Positions 1-9,752 are shown, counted from the first letter of the stretch. The stretch is DNA of 64,000 bases from an uncultured Christensenellaceae bacterium (GCA_944376205.1 CALWBV010000002.1:172242-236241); one strand, 5' to 3'. Notes: generated by a model from the letters alone, not told the origin. Numbers and translations are program-made.

Positions 1-3000
1 GAGATGTACGATGATATCGAAATCACCTCCGAAGTCTCCAAATATACGATGACTACCGCTGACGGCGAATTCGATTACGTTACTTCAGTTATCAGTGCTC
101 CCCCCTATTCTGCTTCAAAATATACCATGGTAAGCGGTTTCGGTTCGGGCAATACTGCAAGCACGTCCTCTACTTACGTCTCCAAAGGTATCCTCGATAC
201 TTCTACGGTAAAAGACTATAAGTCTTCTCTCTCCGCTCTCGAAAACCTTCTGACATCGCAAGGTTCTTCTATCGACGAACTCGCAGTTCCCGAAGTTTCC
301 GTGGGTACGAGAATGCTCTATATGCAAAATAAGCAGGCTACCGCTTTCGGTATGCGCCCCAGCGTAGGAATGAATTTCAATTCCAATACATTCTACAAAG
401 TCAGCGTTTGGGCTAAATCCTATATCACCAGCGGTCCCGCTTCCATCAGACTTACTAACGGTACCAACGATGACAGTAACAACTACGTCATCGACAACAT
501 TTCCACCAACGGCGAATGGAAAGAATATTCGTTCTACGTTGCTGCAAACCAATTCAGAAGCTCTGAACTCTATCTTGAATTCTGGTTGGGTTACGGCGGC
601 TCCAACGACACCGATACGCACGCTGTCGGCGCAATCTTCTTTGACCACATCACTCTCGAAGAAGTAAAAGAAAGCGATTACTCTTCTGCTACCGAATCAG
701 ACAGCGTAAAGAAGATCAATCTCCAGACAGACGAAGAAAACATGACTTCTGTCAACCTTGCCGATTTCGGTATCCTCAACAGCGAAGACGCTATCAAAGA
801 CCGTTCGGTTTTTGAAGTAATCGACACCGAAAACTTCACCGCTGGCGAGTTCTTCAAGACTAACCCCGGCAAACCTGTTGACTTCGATTCCGATATATTC
901 AATTCGAAGGTACTCGCTATCAACAACTACAAGCCTTCCGCTACTACGTTGTCCAACCTGTACTACAACGGTACTTCAACTGTCGACAAAACTATATCCA
1001 TAGCTCCCAACAAGGTTTATGCGATTTCTATGTTTGTTAAGACAGAAAACGTAGCTTCTGCAAGCGGACTCAATATCGAACTCCTCAAATACAATAAGGA
1101 TTACGATCAGTCCACGCAAAAATTCGAAAAGGCTTATACTTCACTTACCAGCTTTACCAATATCAACACGGTAAACCTCGAAGATTACAAGGGCGTCAAC
1201 GATTACACTCTCTTCACCTTCTATGTCGTAGGCGAAGAACTCGAATATGCTAATCTCGCCGTTGCATTCTCTCTCGGTACCGGCACAGGCAGCGATTACT
1301 CCACTCTTACAAGCGGATACGCATACATCTCCTCCCTCTATGTAGAAGAGATCACATACAGCGAATACGCTTCCGTAACCACCGCTACCAATATCAAAAC
1401 TTATTCGCTCACAAGTTCGGCAGAAAGCAGCGAAGTTTCTTCCAACGGTTACTTCAAGTATGTAGACATCAGCTCTACTGAAAATATCTACGGAACCGAC
1501 GCTTTCGGCAAAGACGGTATGCTTAACGGCTTCCTCGGCGCTCCTACCAACTGGTCCGCAAACAACACCACCGTGCTCAATGATTCTTCTTACAAGAATA
1601 TGGCAGGCGTTCTCAACCTCAACAACGAAAGCCAGCTCATCGCTCTCGGTATCACCAAAGACGGTTTCTACACAGGTATCGAAGACGTAGTTACTCTCGA
1701 CGGCAAGAACGTAAATCCTACCGTACTCGCCATCAAGAAGGACGACAGCATTGCTACTTTAGGATATACTTCCAACTCTATATCCCTGTCGGCAAAATCT
1801 TACTATGCATTCAATGTATGGGCAAAAGCTCCCGAAGGCAGTCCCTTCAGCATAATTCTCAAGACAGCTACGGCAGACGATAACTCCAAACTCGCTACTC
1901 TCGTCGGCGACGGCAAGTGGCATATGTACACCGTATTCGTAGAGACAGGTATTTCGTCCACGTCCGTTACTCTTTCGCTCAATGCAGGTTATGAAAGCGG
2001 CGCTATGACCAGCAGTACCGTATTCTTCACCGGCGTTACCTACACGACTGTCAGCGAAAAAGCATTCGAAAACGCACAGGCTTCTACTAGCTCGGATCTC
2101 CTTGCTCAATCTTGGCTCGTTGACTCTTTCGACGATGTTAAAGACGCAGAAGACCTCTCTGCTCCCAACAACTTTACGGGCGCTTTGATTGACAGCGACG
2201 CTTCAAGCGACGAAGATACTCTCGTAAGCGGCGTAATCAACAAGACCAAGACCGACTTCTCCAAAATCGATCTCGATCCCGACAACGAAAGCGACGAAGC
2301 TATTATCAACTCCATCTTCAATGATGAAAATACTATCGTAGGAGACAAGGTTCTCGTAATCTACAACAAGGACAATACCGCTTATGGTTACACTTCCAAC
2401 TCCGCAGACATTGAAGCAGGCAAATACTACAAGATAAGCATATGGCTTCTCACCTACAAACTTGCAGTAAATGCCGATGCAGACAATCTCGACGATGCAT
2501 TTGTTCCTACGGCAACAATTACTCTTAAAGCAAACAACAAGACTTATCAGTTCGGTAAAAAGCTTACCTCTTCTTCAGAAAATTACGATAAGCAAAGAAT
2601 CATCAATACTTCTACTTATGACGAAGAAGGCAACGAAACTATCGGTAAATGGACGGAATACTCCTTCTATATCTACGCTGAAGAAGATATCGAAAGCACA
2701 ACCGCTACTTTGACCGTAAGTCTCGGATTTGACGGTGAAGATTACAATTTGACGGGTTATGCATTCGTAGATAACTTCTCCGTAGAAGAAATCGAAGAAA
2801 GCGAATTTATCGCTCGTCAGGACGTTTATGTAGAAGATGCAGAAGGCACCTACTACAAGGACGGCGACAAGTATGTAGAAGTAAGCGAAAGCAACCCTGC
2901 CCCCGAAGGCGCTACCCTCTACAAGAAACTCAATGACGCAGAAGTTGCAGACTATGACAACTCCCTCAACAGCGTGCTTCTCGACGAAAACAGCGTGAAG

Positions 3001-3264
3001 AACAATTACCGTATAGTCTTCACGAGCGACGACTCGACCGAAGAGCCTGAAGAGGAAGAGCCGACCACCGAAGAGCCCGAGAAAGATCCTTTCGTATGGC
3101 TGTATGTCGTATCGGGTGTAGTCAGCGGACTTATCGTAATCATTATCGTAATCATACTGATTAAGAAATTCGCTCCCAAGAGAAAGAAAAAACTCGTCAA
3201 GGGCACCAAGAAACCCGTATCTGCTCCCAAGAGCGGCGACAAGAGAGATCAATTCGGTAAATAA
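1..3264 (+). CDS. Large modular surface protein, C-terminal membrane anchor (5' partial)
   Basis: The frame is open from the first base, so the N-terminus lies outside the window; 1086 residues follow the first visible Met. Four related beta-sandwich-like modules repeat. Each has a 'Y-x-[IVF]-S/N-[VIM]-[WF]' strand (near residues 130, 337, 600 and 808) followed 40-110 residues later by a 'W-x-x-Y-[ST]-[FV]-[YF]-V/I' strand, for example GEWKEYSFYV near 170. This pattern resembles CBM-like jelly-roll domains. A Glu/Pro/Thr-rich linker leads to one transmembrane helix at about 1032-1053 and a Lys/Arg-rich tail, so the bulk should be outside the cell. The role is inferred to be polysaccharide binding or a cell-surface scaffold; no catalytic motif was seen. 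A strong terminator follows. Confidence 0.7.
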   Translation, partial: EMYDDIEITSEVSKYTMTTADGEFDYVTSVISAPPYSASKYTMVSGFGSGNTASTSSTYVSKGILDTSTVKDYKSSLSALENLLTSQGSSIDELAVPEVSVGTRMLYMQNKQATAFGMRPSVGMNFNSNTFYKVSVWAKSYITSGPASIRLTNGTNDDSNNYVIDNISTNGEWKEYSFYVAANQFRSSELYLEFWLGYGGSNDTDTHAVGAIFFDHITLEEVKESDYSSATESDSVKKINLQTDEENMTSVNLADFGILNSEDAIKDRSVFEVIDTENFTAGEFFKTNPGKPVDFDSDIFNSKVLAINNYKPSATTLSNLYYNGTSTVDKTISIAPNKVYAISMFVKTENVASASGLNIELLKYNKDYDQSTQKFEKAYTSLTSFTNINTVNLEDYKGVNDYTLFTFYVVGEELEYANLAVAFSLGTGTGSDYSTLTSGYAYISSLYVEEITYSEYASVTTATNIKTYSLTSSAESSEVSSNGYFKYVDISSTENIYGTDAFGKDGMLNGFLGAPTNWSANNTTVLNDSSYKNMAGVLNLNNESQLIALGITKDGFYTGIEDVVTLDGKNVNPTVLAIKKDDSIATLGYTSNSISLSAKSYYAFNVWAKAPEGSPFSIILKTATADDNSKLATLVGDGKWHMYTVFVETGISSTSVTLSLNAGYESGAMTSSTVFFTGVTYTTVSEKAFENAQASTSSDLLAQSWLVDSFDDVKDAEDLSAPNNFTGALIDSDASSDEDTLVSGVINKTKTDFSKIDLDPDNESDEAIINSIFNDENTIVGDKVLVIYNKDNTAYGYTSNSADIEAGKYYKISIWLLTYKLAVNADADNLDDAFVPTATITLKANNKTYQFGKKLTSSSENYDKQRIINTSTYDEEGNETIGKWTEYSFYIYAEEDIESTTATLTVSLGFDGEDYNLTGYAFVDNFSVEEIEESEFIARQDVYVEDAEGTYYKDGDKYVEVSESNPAPEGATLYKKLNDAEVADYDNSLNSVLLDENSVKNNYRIVFTSDDSTEEPEEEEPTTEEPEKDPFVWLYVVSGVVSGLIVIIIVIILIKKFAPKRKKKLVKGTKKPVSAPKSGDKRDQFGK

Positions 3265-3285
3265 TCTCTCCGATAAAAAAACCGA

Positions 3286-3311
3286 GGGCGACTGAAAAGT
3301 CGCCCTTTTTT
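3286..3311 (+). terminator. Rho-independent terminator of the surface-protein gene
   Basis: An 8-bp stem GGGCGACT/AGTCGCCC with a GAAA tetraloop is followed by six T residues, 21 nt after the stop codon. Confidence 0.9.
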
Positions 3312-3374
3312 CATATCTTATGTTATATTAATCGCACGCTGTATAAATCGAAAACAGTCTTATACCGTACTGCT

Positions 3375-3665
3375 TTATTCTTTCGGAATAAATATCCTCT
3401 GACCGATAAAGACAATTGACGATGAATTCGCATCGACAATACTTTGCTCTTTTACTCCGAATTTTTTTGCTATTTTTGCAATATCGTCAAAAGGCTGTAC
3501 GACATAATACTCGCCCTGTGCGCAATCAATCAATACTCTCATCCCTTTTTTCAAGATACCGTCTGTATTGTTTATACGCTTTATGTTAGCCGCAGTAGTA
3601 TTAAATCTTGCCGCAAGCTCGTCAATGCTAGTATCCTCTGAAATTCTGTAAATTATTCTTTGCAT
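3375..3665 (-). CDS. Small protein with two LysM domains
   Basis: This 96-residue protein has no signal peptide or membrane segment. It contains two LysM-like repeats, about residues 5-48 (Y-x-I-x-x-D/E-T-S-I-D-E-L-A... N-N) and 52-95 (Y-x-V-x-x-x-D-x-I-A-x-I-A... I-P), each ending in the usual '-G-Q/M-R-[IV]-x-I' strand. LysM binds GlcNAc polymers such as peptidoglycan. Cytosolic-looking LysM proteins of Clostridia are often spore-coat or cortex factors, which is an inference here. The ATG at 3665 is preceded by GGGAG at good spacing; a GTG six bases further out is less likely. It faces away from the neighbouring flippase gene. Confidence 0.75.
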   Translation of the reverse strand: MQRIIYRISEDTSIDELAARFNTTAANIKRINNTDGILKKGMRVLIDCAQGEYYVVQPFDDIAKIAKKFGVKEQSIVDANSSSIVFIGQRIFIPKE

Positions 3666-3734
3666 ATCCACTCCCGATTTATAAGTATCGTTACGCTATA
3701 TTCTATTTTGAATCGCAGCTAAATATTATATTGT

Positions 3735-5234
3735 ATGAGAAAATTGTTCAAAGCGTTCGCAACCGTTACTCTGGTATCCGTCATAACAAGACTGTTGTCT
3801 TTTGTATTCAAAATATATCTTTCGCGTAAACTCGGAGCGGAAATACTCGGGCTATATCAGATATGTATGTCGGTGTTTATGCTTTTTGCATGCATATGCT
3901 GTTCGGGACTTCCCGTTACTCTTTCACGAATCACCGCGGAAAGCGACGCTGTCGGCGATACTAAAAAACAATTCGGAAGCGTTAGCACGTGCTTGCTCGC
4001 CGGCGTATTGATAACAATGTTTATCATATCGTCTTTGCTGACCTTTCCTAAAATCCTCGATTTCATTTTTACTGACGCAAGATGCAAAAAGCTTTTTATG
4101 ATAATGCTCCCCATGCTCCTCACGTCGTGCATATACGCCGTCCTCAGAGGCTGGTTTTGGGGCAAAAAATATTTCGGAATATTCTCTGTTACGGAATTTG
4201 CCGACGAAGTTCTTAAGGTGCTTTTTGCCGTTATTCTGCTCGAAGGCGGTATCCTTGCTATCAGAAAAGAATATGCGTATGCGGTAGCCATGCTCGCAGG
4301 CGATATATTTATTATTATCCTTATTATTATTCTTTTCTTTGCAAAAAAAGGCAAATTAAAGCGCCCCTCTATGGCAAAAGCAATAGCCAAAAGCGCAACA
4401 CCTCTTACCATAACCCGCATATTCGGTTCATTGATGTCAACATTTATTTCGCTTATATTGCCTTCTTTGCTTGTTTCCAGATGCGGATTAAGCACAAGCG
4501 AAGCAACCGCAGAATTCGGACGTGCAAGCGGCATGGTAATGCCTCTCATCTTCACTCCTACGTCGATAATAGGTTCGCTAGGCGTTGTATTGATTCCCGA
4601 AATCGCTTCCACTAACGCCGAAAAAGGGCTGTCTTCATTGTCAAAAAGCCTTTCCGACGCTATTGCCTTTTCGTGTCTTATAGCTTGTTTCTTTTTTGCA
4701 ATATTCGCTTCCGTCGGCGGCGAACTCGCTTCAAAACTTTACAACGACGTTTTGAGCGGTCAATATCTGGCTTTTGCCGCTATAATCGTCATACCCATGT
4801 GCATAAACGGTCTCGTGATCTCAATGCTCAATTCTATGGGTAAAGAACTGAATACGTTTATATCGCACATAATCGGCTGCGCATTGTTGATTGCCGTTAT
4901 ATTGATTGCTCCCAAATATCTGGGAGTAAAGACATATTTCGTCGCACTCGGAGTTTTCCATACTCTGACAATGACAATAAATCTTATAATGCTGAATAAA
5001 TACGTAGGATTGAGCGTCAAATCAGGAGTAAAATGTTGTGTATATCTCTGCTATTCGGTAGGAGCGGTGCTATTGTGCAAGGCAATTCTCAATACACTCT
5101 CTCTGTCTGACCTTCTAGGTATATTCGTCGGAGGCATTATAATCACCACGGCATTTTTACCCCTTGCCCTGTCTGCAAAATCCCTGCGCTTCAACAGAAA
5201 GCCGGCGCTTAAAAACAGAGTGCGCTTTTTATAA
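3735..5234 (+). CDS. spoVB: SpoVB/MurJ-like MOP-superfamily flippase
   Basis: This 499-residue polytopic membrane protein has about 14 hydrophobic helices. The N-terminus (KAFATVTLVSVITRLLSFVFK..., then LSRKLGAEILGLYQI and the '-SGLPVTLSR-' turn) is typical of the stage V sporulation protein B / oligosaccharide flippase branch of the MOP superfamily. Members flip lipid-linked saccharides; SpoVB acts in spore cortex synthesis. No Shine-Dalgarno sequence precedes the ATG. A TATTAT hexamer ends 5 nt upstream, so a leaderless start is possible, but no good -35 is present. It could also be a general polysaccharide flippase, because no other sporulation gene is adjacent. Confidence 0.8.
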   Translation: MRKLFKAFATVTLVSVITRLLSFVFKIYLSRKLGAEILGLYQICMSVFMLFACICCSGLPVTLSRITAESDAVGDTKKQFGSVSTCLLAGVLITMFIISSLLTFPKILDFIFTDARCKKLFMIMLPMLLTSCIYAVLRGWFWGKKYFGIFSVTEFADEVLKVLFAVILLEGGILAIRKEYAYAVAMLAGDIFIIILIIILFFAKKGKLKRPSMAKAIAKSATPLTITRIFGSLMSTFISLILPSLLVSRCGLSTSEATAEFGRASGMVMPLIFTPTSIIGSLGVVLIPEIASTNAEKGLSSLSKSLSDAIAFSCLIACFFFAIFASVGGELASKLYNDVLSGQYLAFAAIIVIPMCINGLVISMLNSMGKELNTFISHIIGCALLIAVILIAPKYLGVKTYFVALGVFHTLTMTINLIMLNKYVGLSVKSGVKCCVYLCYSVGAVLLCKAILNTLSLSDLLGIFVGGIIITTAFLPLALSAKSLRFNRKPALKNRVRFL

Positions 5235-5436
5235 AGCCAAATATCAATAACCTTTTGTCGCGTAATATCGTCAAATCGTAAGACAAAAGGATATGTATAA
5301 ACCAGCGCTTTATCTACATAAGTCAAAAAACGTTTTCGTAAACATAAATAAAAACATTAAGTATGCATTCCGACCGTTTCCGAATAGCTTTTTGAAATAT
5401 ACAATAACTGTTTTGCCGCTATTTGATTACAGCCGT

Positions 5437-5465
5437 TTGACTAACCTATGCAAATATTTTATAAT
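5437..5465 (+). promoter_or_regulatory. Promoter of the dihydrofolate reductase gene (leaderless)
   Basis: TTGACT (5437-5442), a 17-nt spacer and TATAAT (5460-5465). Only six bases separate the -10 from the ATG at 5472, so the expected transcription start falls on the start codon. No ribosome binding site exists upstream. Confidence 0.75.
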
Positions 5466-5471
5466 AAAACC

Positions 5472-5963
5472 ATGTTGAAGATCATAGCGGCAGTAGCGCA
5501 AAACGGCGTAATCGGAGCAAACGGCAAACTCCCTTTTAATCTCCCCCTCGATATGGCAAGATTTGTCCATCTTACCACTGACAACGTCGTAATCATGGGA
5601 AAAAATACTTATTTAAGCATAGGCTCGCCCCTCAAAAACAGAATTAATATCGTCGTTTCGTCAACTATCAAACAAGCCGATGGCGTAATTTTGGCTTCCG
5701 ACTTATCTTCCGCCCTCAACCTTGCTAAAAATTTAGCCGCAGACAACAACAAAGATATATTCGTCATGGGCGGACAAAGCCTATACAAAGAGTGTCTACC
5801 TCTTGCCGATATGCTCTACATTACAAAGGTAAACGCATCGCCCGCAGGCGACGCATATTTCCCGCCTATCCCCGACTCATTTTCTCTTATAGAATCAGAA
5901 TACATTTCAGACAACGGCACCGATACCGTATTTTGCACATATATCAACAAAAAGAATCTGTAA
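5472..5963 (+). CDS. folA: Dihydrofolate reductase
   Basis: This 163-residue enzyme reduces dihydrofolate to tetrahydrofolate with NADPH. Recognisable parts are the N-terminal strand LKIIAAVAQNGVIG, the substrate-loop region G-x-L-P-F-N-L-P-x-D with D at the catalytic position, the cofactor motif VIMGKNTYLSIG, and F-V-M-G-G-Q-S-L-Y near the C-terminus. The ATG at 5472 is chosen over one at 5448 because a consensus promoter places transcription start on it and homology begins there. Length is normal. It lies just upstream of the riboswitch-controlled folate genes but has its own promoter, so it may escape that control. Confidence 0.93.
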   Translation: MLKIIAAVAQNGVIGANGKLPFNLPLDMARFVHLTTDNVVIMGKNTYLSIGSPLKNRINIVVSSTIKQADGVILASDLSSALNLAKNLAADNNKDIFVMGGQSLYKECLPLADMLYITKVNASPAGDAYFPPIPDSFSLIESEYISDNGTDTVFCTYINKKNL

Positions 5964-6060
5964 ATGCAGCCTTTTGCCAATGCCTCGCGACTGCAAAACA
6001 AGATTTTTTTCATCATTCCTATTCACCCCGCAACATATCTCGTTTTTTACAACGCTACAC

Positions 6061-6089
6061 TTGATTTTAATACAGATATTTGATATAAT
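6061..6089 (+). promoter_or_regulatory. Promoter of the folate operon
   Basis: TTGATT (6061-6066), a 17-nt spacer and TATAAT (6084-6089). The predicted start near 6096 coincides with the 5' edge of the riboswitch aptamer. Confidence 0.85.
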
Positions 6090-6095
6090 CTATAC

Positions 6096-6191
6096 GAAAG
6101 TGTAGAGATTGTGCGTAAAGTGTCGTATGGACGGGGAGTGCCTGCGAACGAAAAGCGTATGCTTGCGATACAATACTCACTCCCACTTTTA
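6096..6191 (+). promoter_or_regulatory. Tetrahydrofolate (THF, folT-type) riboswitch aptamer
   Basis: The fold matches the published THF-I architecture. P1 is AAAGTG (6097-6102) with CACTTT (6184-6189). P2 is GAGATTGT (6105-6112) with ACAATACTC (6170-6178, one bulge). The conserved GTAGA and GCGT-AAGTG segments are present, as is the CGAA...GCG internal loop. A 7-bp pseudoknot joins GGGAGTG (6134-6140) to CACTCCC (6178-6184). It sits directly upstream of four folate biosynthesis genes, as expected for a switch that senses reduced folates and lowers their expression. The assignment is by eye from the consensus; a covariance-model search for RF01831 would confirm it. Confidence 0.85.
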
Positions 6192-6223
6192 GACTTCACA
6201 CTATCTAAAGTCTACTTTATGGG

Positions 6224-6252
6224 AGAAGCTCTTTCGGGGAGGTTCTTTTTTT
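6224..6252 (+). terminator. Riboswitch-controlled terminator before folC
   Basis: The stem AGAA-G-CTC / GAG-G-TTCT (one G-G mismatch, UUCG-containing loop) is followed by seven T residues. CTCCC of the aptamer (6180-6184) can instead pair with GGGAG (6221-6225). That antiterminator would exclude both the pseudoknot and the base of the terminator. The 3' arm contains GGGGAGG (6236-6242), the folC ribosome binding site, so termination and translation may be blocked together. Confidence 0.8.
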
Positions 6253-7528
6253 GTTATATAAACAGGCAGTCGACTATATTCAGAATATAGAAAAATTCGG
6301 CAGTTCTTACGGTCTTCAAACCGTATCTTTACTTTTGCAAAGACTCAATAATCCGCAAAAAAATCTCAAATTCATTCATATTGCAGGTACCAACGGCAAA
6401 GGCTCAACGAGTTGTTTTATTACCAACATACTCATCGCCGGCGGCTACAAAGTCGGCACTTTCAATTCGCCGTCAGTATTCGGCTACAACGAGAGATTTT
6501 TGCTCAACGGCGAACCTATTGACGACGACAGCGTAGCAAAATATATCACCGTTATTGCAAACGAACGCAACAAAATGCTGTCCGAAGGACTTACTCTCCC
6601 CACTGCATTCGAGCTTGAATTTGCCGCCGCAATGCTGTGCTTTAAGGACAATAATTGCGATATCGTCGTATTGGAATGCGGTCTGGGAGGACGTCTCGAT
6701 GCGACAAACGTAATCGATAGTAAACTTGCCGCCGTAATTACATCCATTTCCTACGACCATACCGCAATACTCGGAAATACCCTTAAGGAGATAGCAAGCG
6801 AAAAATTCGCTATCGTCAAAAACTGCCCTCTTATTACTTTTAAGCAGTGCGACGAAGTTATGAGCGTACTCTTAAAGGCAGATGACGTAAGACTTACACG
6901 CCCTGCAAAACTTATTAAAAGCGATAAAAACGGACAGGATATCGAATATAACGGCGTAGCTTATCATCTTAAACAATTAGGCGGATATCAGCTCCAAAAC
7001 TGTTCGCTGGCAATAGAATGTGCATACGTATTGAGAGAAAAAGGATTGAATATCCCCGACGAAGCAATAAAGTACGGCGTTGAAAATTCTCTGTGGAAAG
7101 GTCGACTCCAAAAAATCGAGAAAAACGGAAAACTCTTTCTTTTGGACGGTACTCACAACCCAGACGGCGCTAAAGTGCTTGCAGACGAATTGAAACTCAA
7201 CTTCTCCGATATGAAAAAGTGCTTTGTATTCGGAATGTTCAAAGATAAGGATATAGACGGCGTATTGCGTCAAATCGGTCCTTTGGCGGATTGTTTTATT
7301 ACGGTTACCCCGCCTTCAAACAGAGGTCTAGACTATAAGATTACTCAAAATAAATGTCTGGCTTATACCTCGCAATGCACGTGTGCCGATAATATGAAAT
7401 CGGCAATTGATCAAGCAGTCAAACAGGATTATCCGCTTATAATCGTATGCGGTTCGTTGAGCATACTCGATTCCGCACTGAAAGAAATATCTCAACTTCA
7501 AGATGAGGTGAAACATGAAAAACATTGA
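6251..7528 (+). CDS. folC: Folylpolyglutamate synthase / dihydrofolate synthase
   Basis: This 425-residue Mur-ligase-family enzyme adds glutamate to dihydropteroate and to folates. The ATP-binding motif GTNGKGSTS starts near residue 46, followed by the Omega-loop and the C-terminal domain motif [11 protein letters not shown]. The start is a TTG at 6251 with GGGGAGG eight bases upstream; that ribosome binding site lies inside the riboswitch terminator. It is the first gene of folC-folE-folP-folBK and overlaps folE by 14 bases, so the two are translationally coupled. Confidence 0.93.
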   Translation: MLYKQAVDYIQNIEKFGSSYGLQTVSLLLQRLNNPQKNLKFIHIAGTNGKGSTSCFITNILIAGGYKVGTFNSPSVFGYNERFLLNGEPIDDDSVAKYITVIANERNKMLSEGLTLPTAFELEFAAAMLCFKDNNCDIVVLECGLGGRLDATNVIDSKLAAVITSISYDHTAILGNTLKEIASEKFAIVKNCPLITFKQCDEVMSVLLKADDVRLTRPAKLIKSDKNGQDIEYNGVAYHLKQLGGYQLQNCSLAIECAYVLREKGLNIPDEAIKYGVENSLWKGRLQKIEKNGKLFLLDGTHNPDGAKVLADELKLNFSDMKKCFVFGMFKDKDIDGVLRQIGPLADCFITVTPPSNRGLDYKITQNKCLAYTSQCTCADNMKSAIDQAVKQDYPLIIVCGSLSILDSALKEISQLQDEVKHEKH

Positions 7529-8069
7529 CAAAGAAAAGATACAAAAAGCCGTTACAATGCTTCTGGAAGCCATAGGCGAAGACCCTTTAAGAGAAGGACT
7601 CGTCGACACCCCTAAACGTGTGGCTAATATGTACGAAGAACTTACTGCCGGTTACAGAGATGACGAAAAAGTACATCTTTCAAAGACTTTCGACGTCTCC
7701 ACGGGCAATATAGTAATAGAAAAAGACATATCGTTTACTTCTATGTGCGAGCATCACCTTATGCCCTTTTTCGGCAAAATCGCAATAGCTTATATACCCG
7801 GCGAAAGAGTTGTGGGATTGTCAAAACTTGCCCGTACGGTCGAAGTTTTTGCAAGAAGGTTGCAACTTCAGGAGAGACTCACCAATCAGATAGCGCAAGC
7901 CGTAATGGATAATCTTAAAGCAAAAGGCGTAATAGTTTTATGTGAGGCAGAACACACTTGCATGACGGCACGAGGCGTAAGAAAAGTCGGTAGCAAGACT
8001 ACTACTTACACCGTGCTGGGAGATATCGACGAAGCAAACAAAATGCATATTTTATCTCTTATGAGATAA
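7515..8069 (+). CDS. folE: GTP cyclohydrolase I
   Basis: This 184-residue enzyme converts GTP to 7,8-dihydroneopterin triphosphate, the entry step of folate synthesis. The zinc ligands are in place: Cys78 and His81 in [10 protein letters not shown], and Cys149 in CMTARG. The family motifs DPLREGL-x-D-T-P-x-R and [19 protein letters not shown] are also present. Length is normal for the short bacterial type. The start lies within the end of folC with an AGATGAGGTG ribosome binding site. Confidence 0.96.
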   Translation: MKNIDKEKIQKAVTMLLEAIGEDPLREGLVDTPKRVANMYEELTAGYRDDEKVHLSKTFDVSTGNIVIEKDISFTSMCEHHLMPFFGKIAIAYIPGERVVGLSKLARTVEVFARRLQLQERLTNQIAQAVMDNLKAKGVIVLCEAEHTCMTARGVRKVGSKTTTYTVLGDIDEANKMHILSLMR

Positions 8070-8106
8070 ACTTCACATTAAAAGACGTTTTGCGACAGGA
8101 TAATTT

Positions 8107-8907
8107 ATGAAAATAGGCAACAAAACTTTTGACAGCGGCACGCATATAATGGCTATCGTCAATCTGACTCCCGATTCTTTTTTCGAACAAAGCCGCATAA
8201 ATAAGGAATGCGACCTACTCAAACGGGTTGGAGATGCTTTACGTGACGGTGCCGAAGTCATTGATATAGGCGGTCAATCCACACGCCCCGGACATATACC
8301 CGTATCGCAGGAAGACGAATGGCAACGTATAAGCTATGCAATAAGACTTATCAAAGACAACTTTGACGTCCCTCTTTCTGTCGACACATACTATCCGTAT
8401 GTAGCGCAGCATGCATTAGAAAACGGCGCAGATATGATAAACGATATATGGGGACTTCAATGGCAGAAAGATCGTGACCGCTCAATGGCAAAAATAATAG
8501 CAAAATACGATGCGTCGGTTTGTATTATGCAAAACCAAAATCGTATATCTCAAGAATCTGAGCTTTGGAACGACATATTTTCTTTCCTTCAAAAAAGTCT
8601 TGAAATTGCCCAAGAAAGCGGTATAAGCGAGGATAAAATCATTCTTGACGGCGGTATAGGATTCGGCAAAACCAAAGAACAGAATTTTACCGTTGTCAAC
8701 GACTATGACAAACTGCACAGATTCGGACTTCCCTTGCTGCTAGGAACCTCGAGAAAATCCATGTTCGGCGGAGATGTCAAAGACAGACTCGAACCCACTC
8801 TTGCGACCACTCGCCTTGCGGTAAAACAAGGCATACTTTTTGTAAGAGTGCATGATATAAAAGAAAATTTTGAAGTTATTCAACAAGCGGAGGCGCAAAA
8901 TAAATGA
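8107..8907 (+). CDS. folP: Dihydropteroate synthase
   Basis: This 266-residue TIM-barrel enzyme joins p-aminobenzoate to hydroxymethyl-dihydropterin diphosphate; it is the sulfonamide target. Diagnostic motifs are IMAIVNLTPDSFF (about 17-29), GAEVIDIGGQSTRPG (about 50-64) and the C-terminal LLLGTSRKSMFGG. It follows folE by 37 bases and its stop overlaps the folBK start by four bases, so it belongs to the same operon. Confidence 0.95.
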   Translation: MKIGNKTFDSGTHIMAIVNLTPDSFFEQSRINKECDLLKRVGDALRDGAEVIDIGGQSTRPGHIPVSQEDEWQRISYAIRLIKDNFDVPLSVDTYYPYVAQHALENGADMINDIWGLQWQKDRDRSMAKIIAKYDASVCIMQNQNRISQESELWNDIFSFLQKSLEIAQESGISEDKIILDGGIGFGKTKEQNFTVVNDYDKLHRFGLPLLLGTSRKSMFGGDVKDRLEPTLATTRLAVKQGILFVRVHDIKENFEVIQQAEAQNK

Positions 8908-9752
8908 GCTCTATCCATATAAAGAATTTAGAAGTAACGACTTGTCACGGTTGTTTTGAAAGCGAAAAAGTCACACCTCAACCTTTTATCTTCGACTGCA
9001 TGATCGACTATGATTTTGAAGGTGCGGCAAACAGCGATTGTCTGGAAAAAACGCTCGATTACGGCGAAATGATGCAAGTTATAACCGACTATGCTACATC
9101 TCATTGTTTCAATCTGATAGAAACTCTGTGCTATCGTACGGCGGCGCTTCTCATGCAAAAATATCCGATAGACAGTATATCTATGACCGTGAGAAAACCC
9201 CATGCGCCTGTACCTCTCCCCTTTGAAGACGTATGCGTCAATGTGAAACTGGAGCGCACAAAGGTTATATTGTCACTCGGAAGCAATCTCGGAGACAGAA
9301 TAAAAACTCTCGAATATGCAGTAAAACGTCTCAAAGAAAACCCTGCAATAAATATCTTAAAGGTATCGTCATACCTTGAAAATCCTCCCTATGGCGGAGT
9401 TGCCAAGCAAACTTTTGTAAATATGGCGGTTATGGTCGAAACTTATCTGTCACCCAAACCGCTACTCGATTACATTCATACAATAGAAGCTGAAGCGCAC
9501 AGAAAAAGGAAGATTCATTGGGGCGACCGCACATTGGATATTGACATAATCTTTTACGGAAACAAAATAATAGATACAAAAGAACTTGTCATACCTCATG
9601 CTGACTATCAAAACAGAGACTTTGTACTTATTCCTATGAACGAGATATGTCCGGATTTTGTATGCCCTCTATATCGCATGAGAATAAAAGATCTGTTAAA
9701 CAAACTTTTATTACGTAAAAAGGAATCTGACGAGACTGTCACTAATTCCTAA
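8904..9752 (+). CDS. folBK: Bifunctional dihydroneopterin aldolase / hydroxymethyl-dihydropterin pyrophosphokinase
   Basis: This is a 282-residue fusion. Residues 1-about 115 are the FolB aldolase: the early 'C-H-G-x-F-E-x-E' segment, the LDYGEM motif and the TVRKP-HAP end. From about residue 117 comes FolK: VILSLGSNLGDR, the '-ENPPYGG-' loop and the signature WGDRTLDIDIIFYG. Together they supply the pterin substrate for FolP. Such FolBK fusions are known in Firmicutes. It is the last gene of the riboswitch operon; a strong terminator lies about 130 bases downstream. Confidence 0.94.
   Translation: MSSIHIKNLEVTTCHGCFESEKVTPQPFIFDCMIDYDFEGAANSDCLEKTLDYGEMMQVITDYATSHCFNLIETLCYRTAALLMQKYPIDSISMTVRKPHAPVPLPFEDVCVNVKLERTKVILSLGSNLGDRIKTLEYAVKRLKENPAINILKVSSYLENPPYGGVAKQTFVNMAVMVETYLSPKPLLDYIHTIEAEAHRKRKIHWGDRTLDIDIIFYGNKIIDTKELVIPHADYQNRDFVLIPMNEICPDFVCPLYRMRIKDLLNKLLLRKKESDETVTNS

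Noticed and set aside
2575..3252. 225-codon minus-strand frame opposite the surface protein
   Set aside because: Antisense shadow caused by the strongly biased codon use of the sense gene; no homology or start signals.
5293..5478. 61-codon plus-strand frame before the dihydrofolate reductase gene
   Set aside because: No ribosome binding site; it covers the promoter and overlaps the real gene start.
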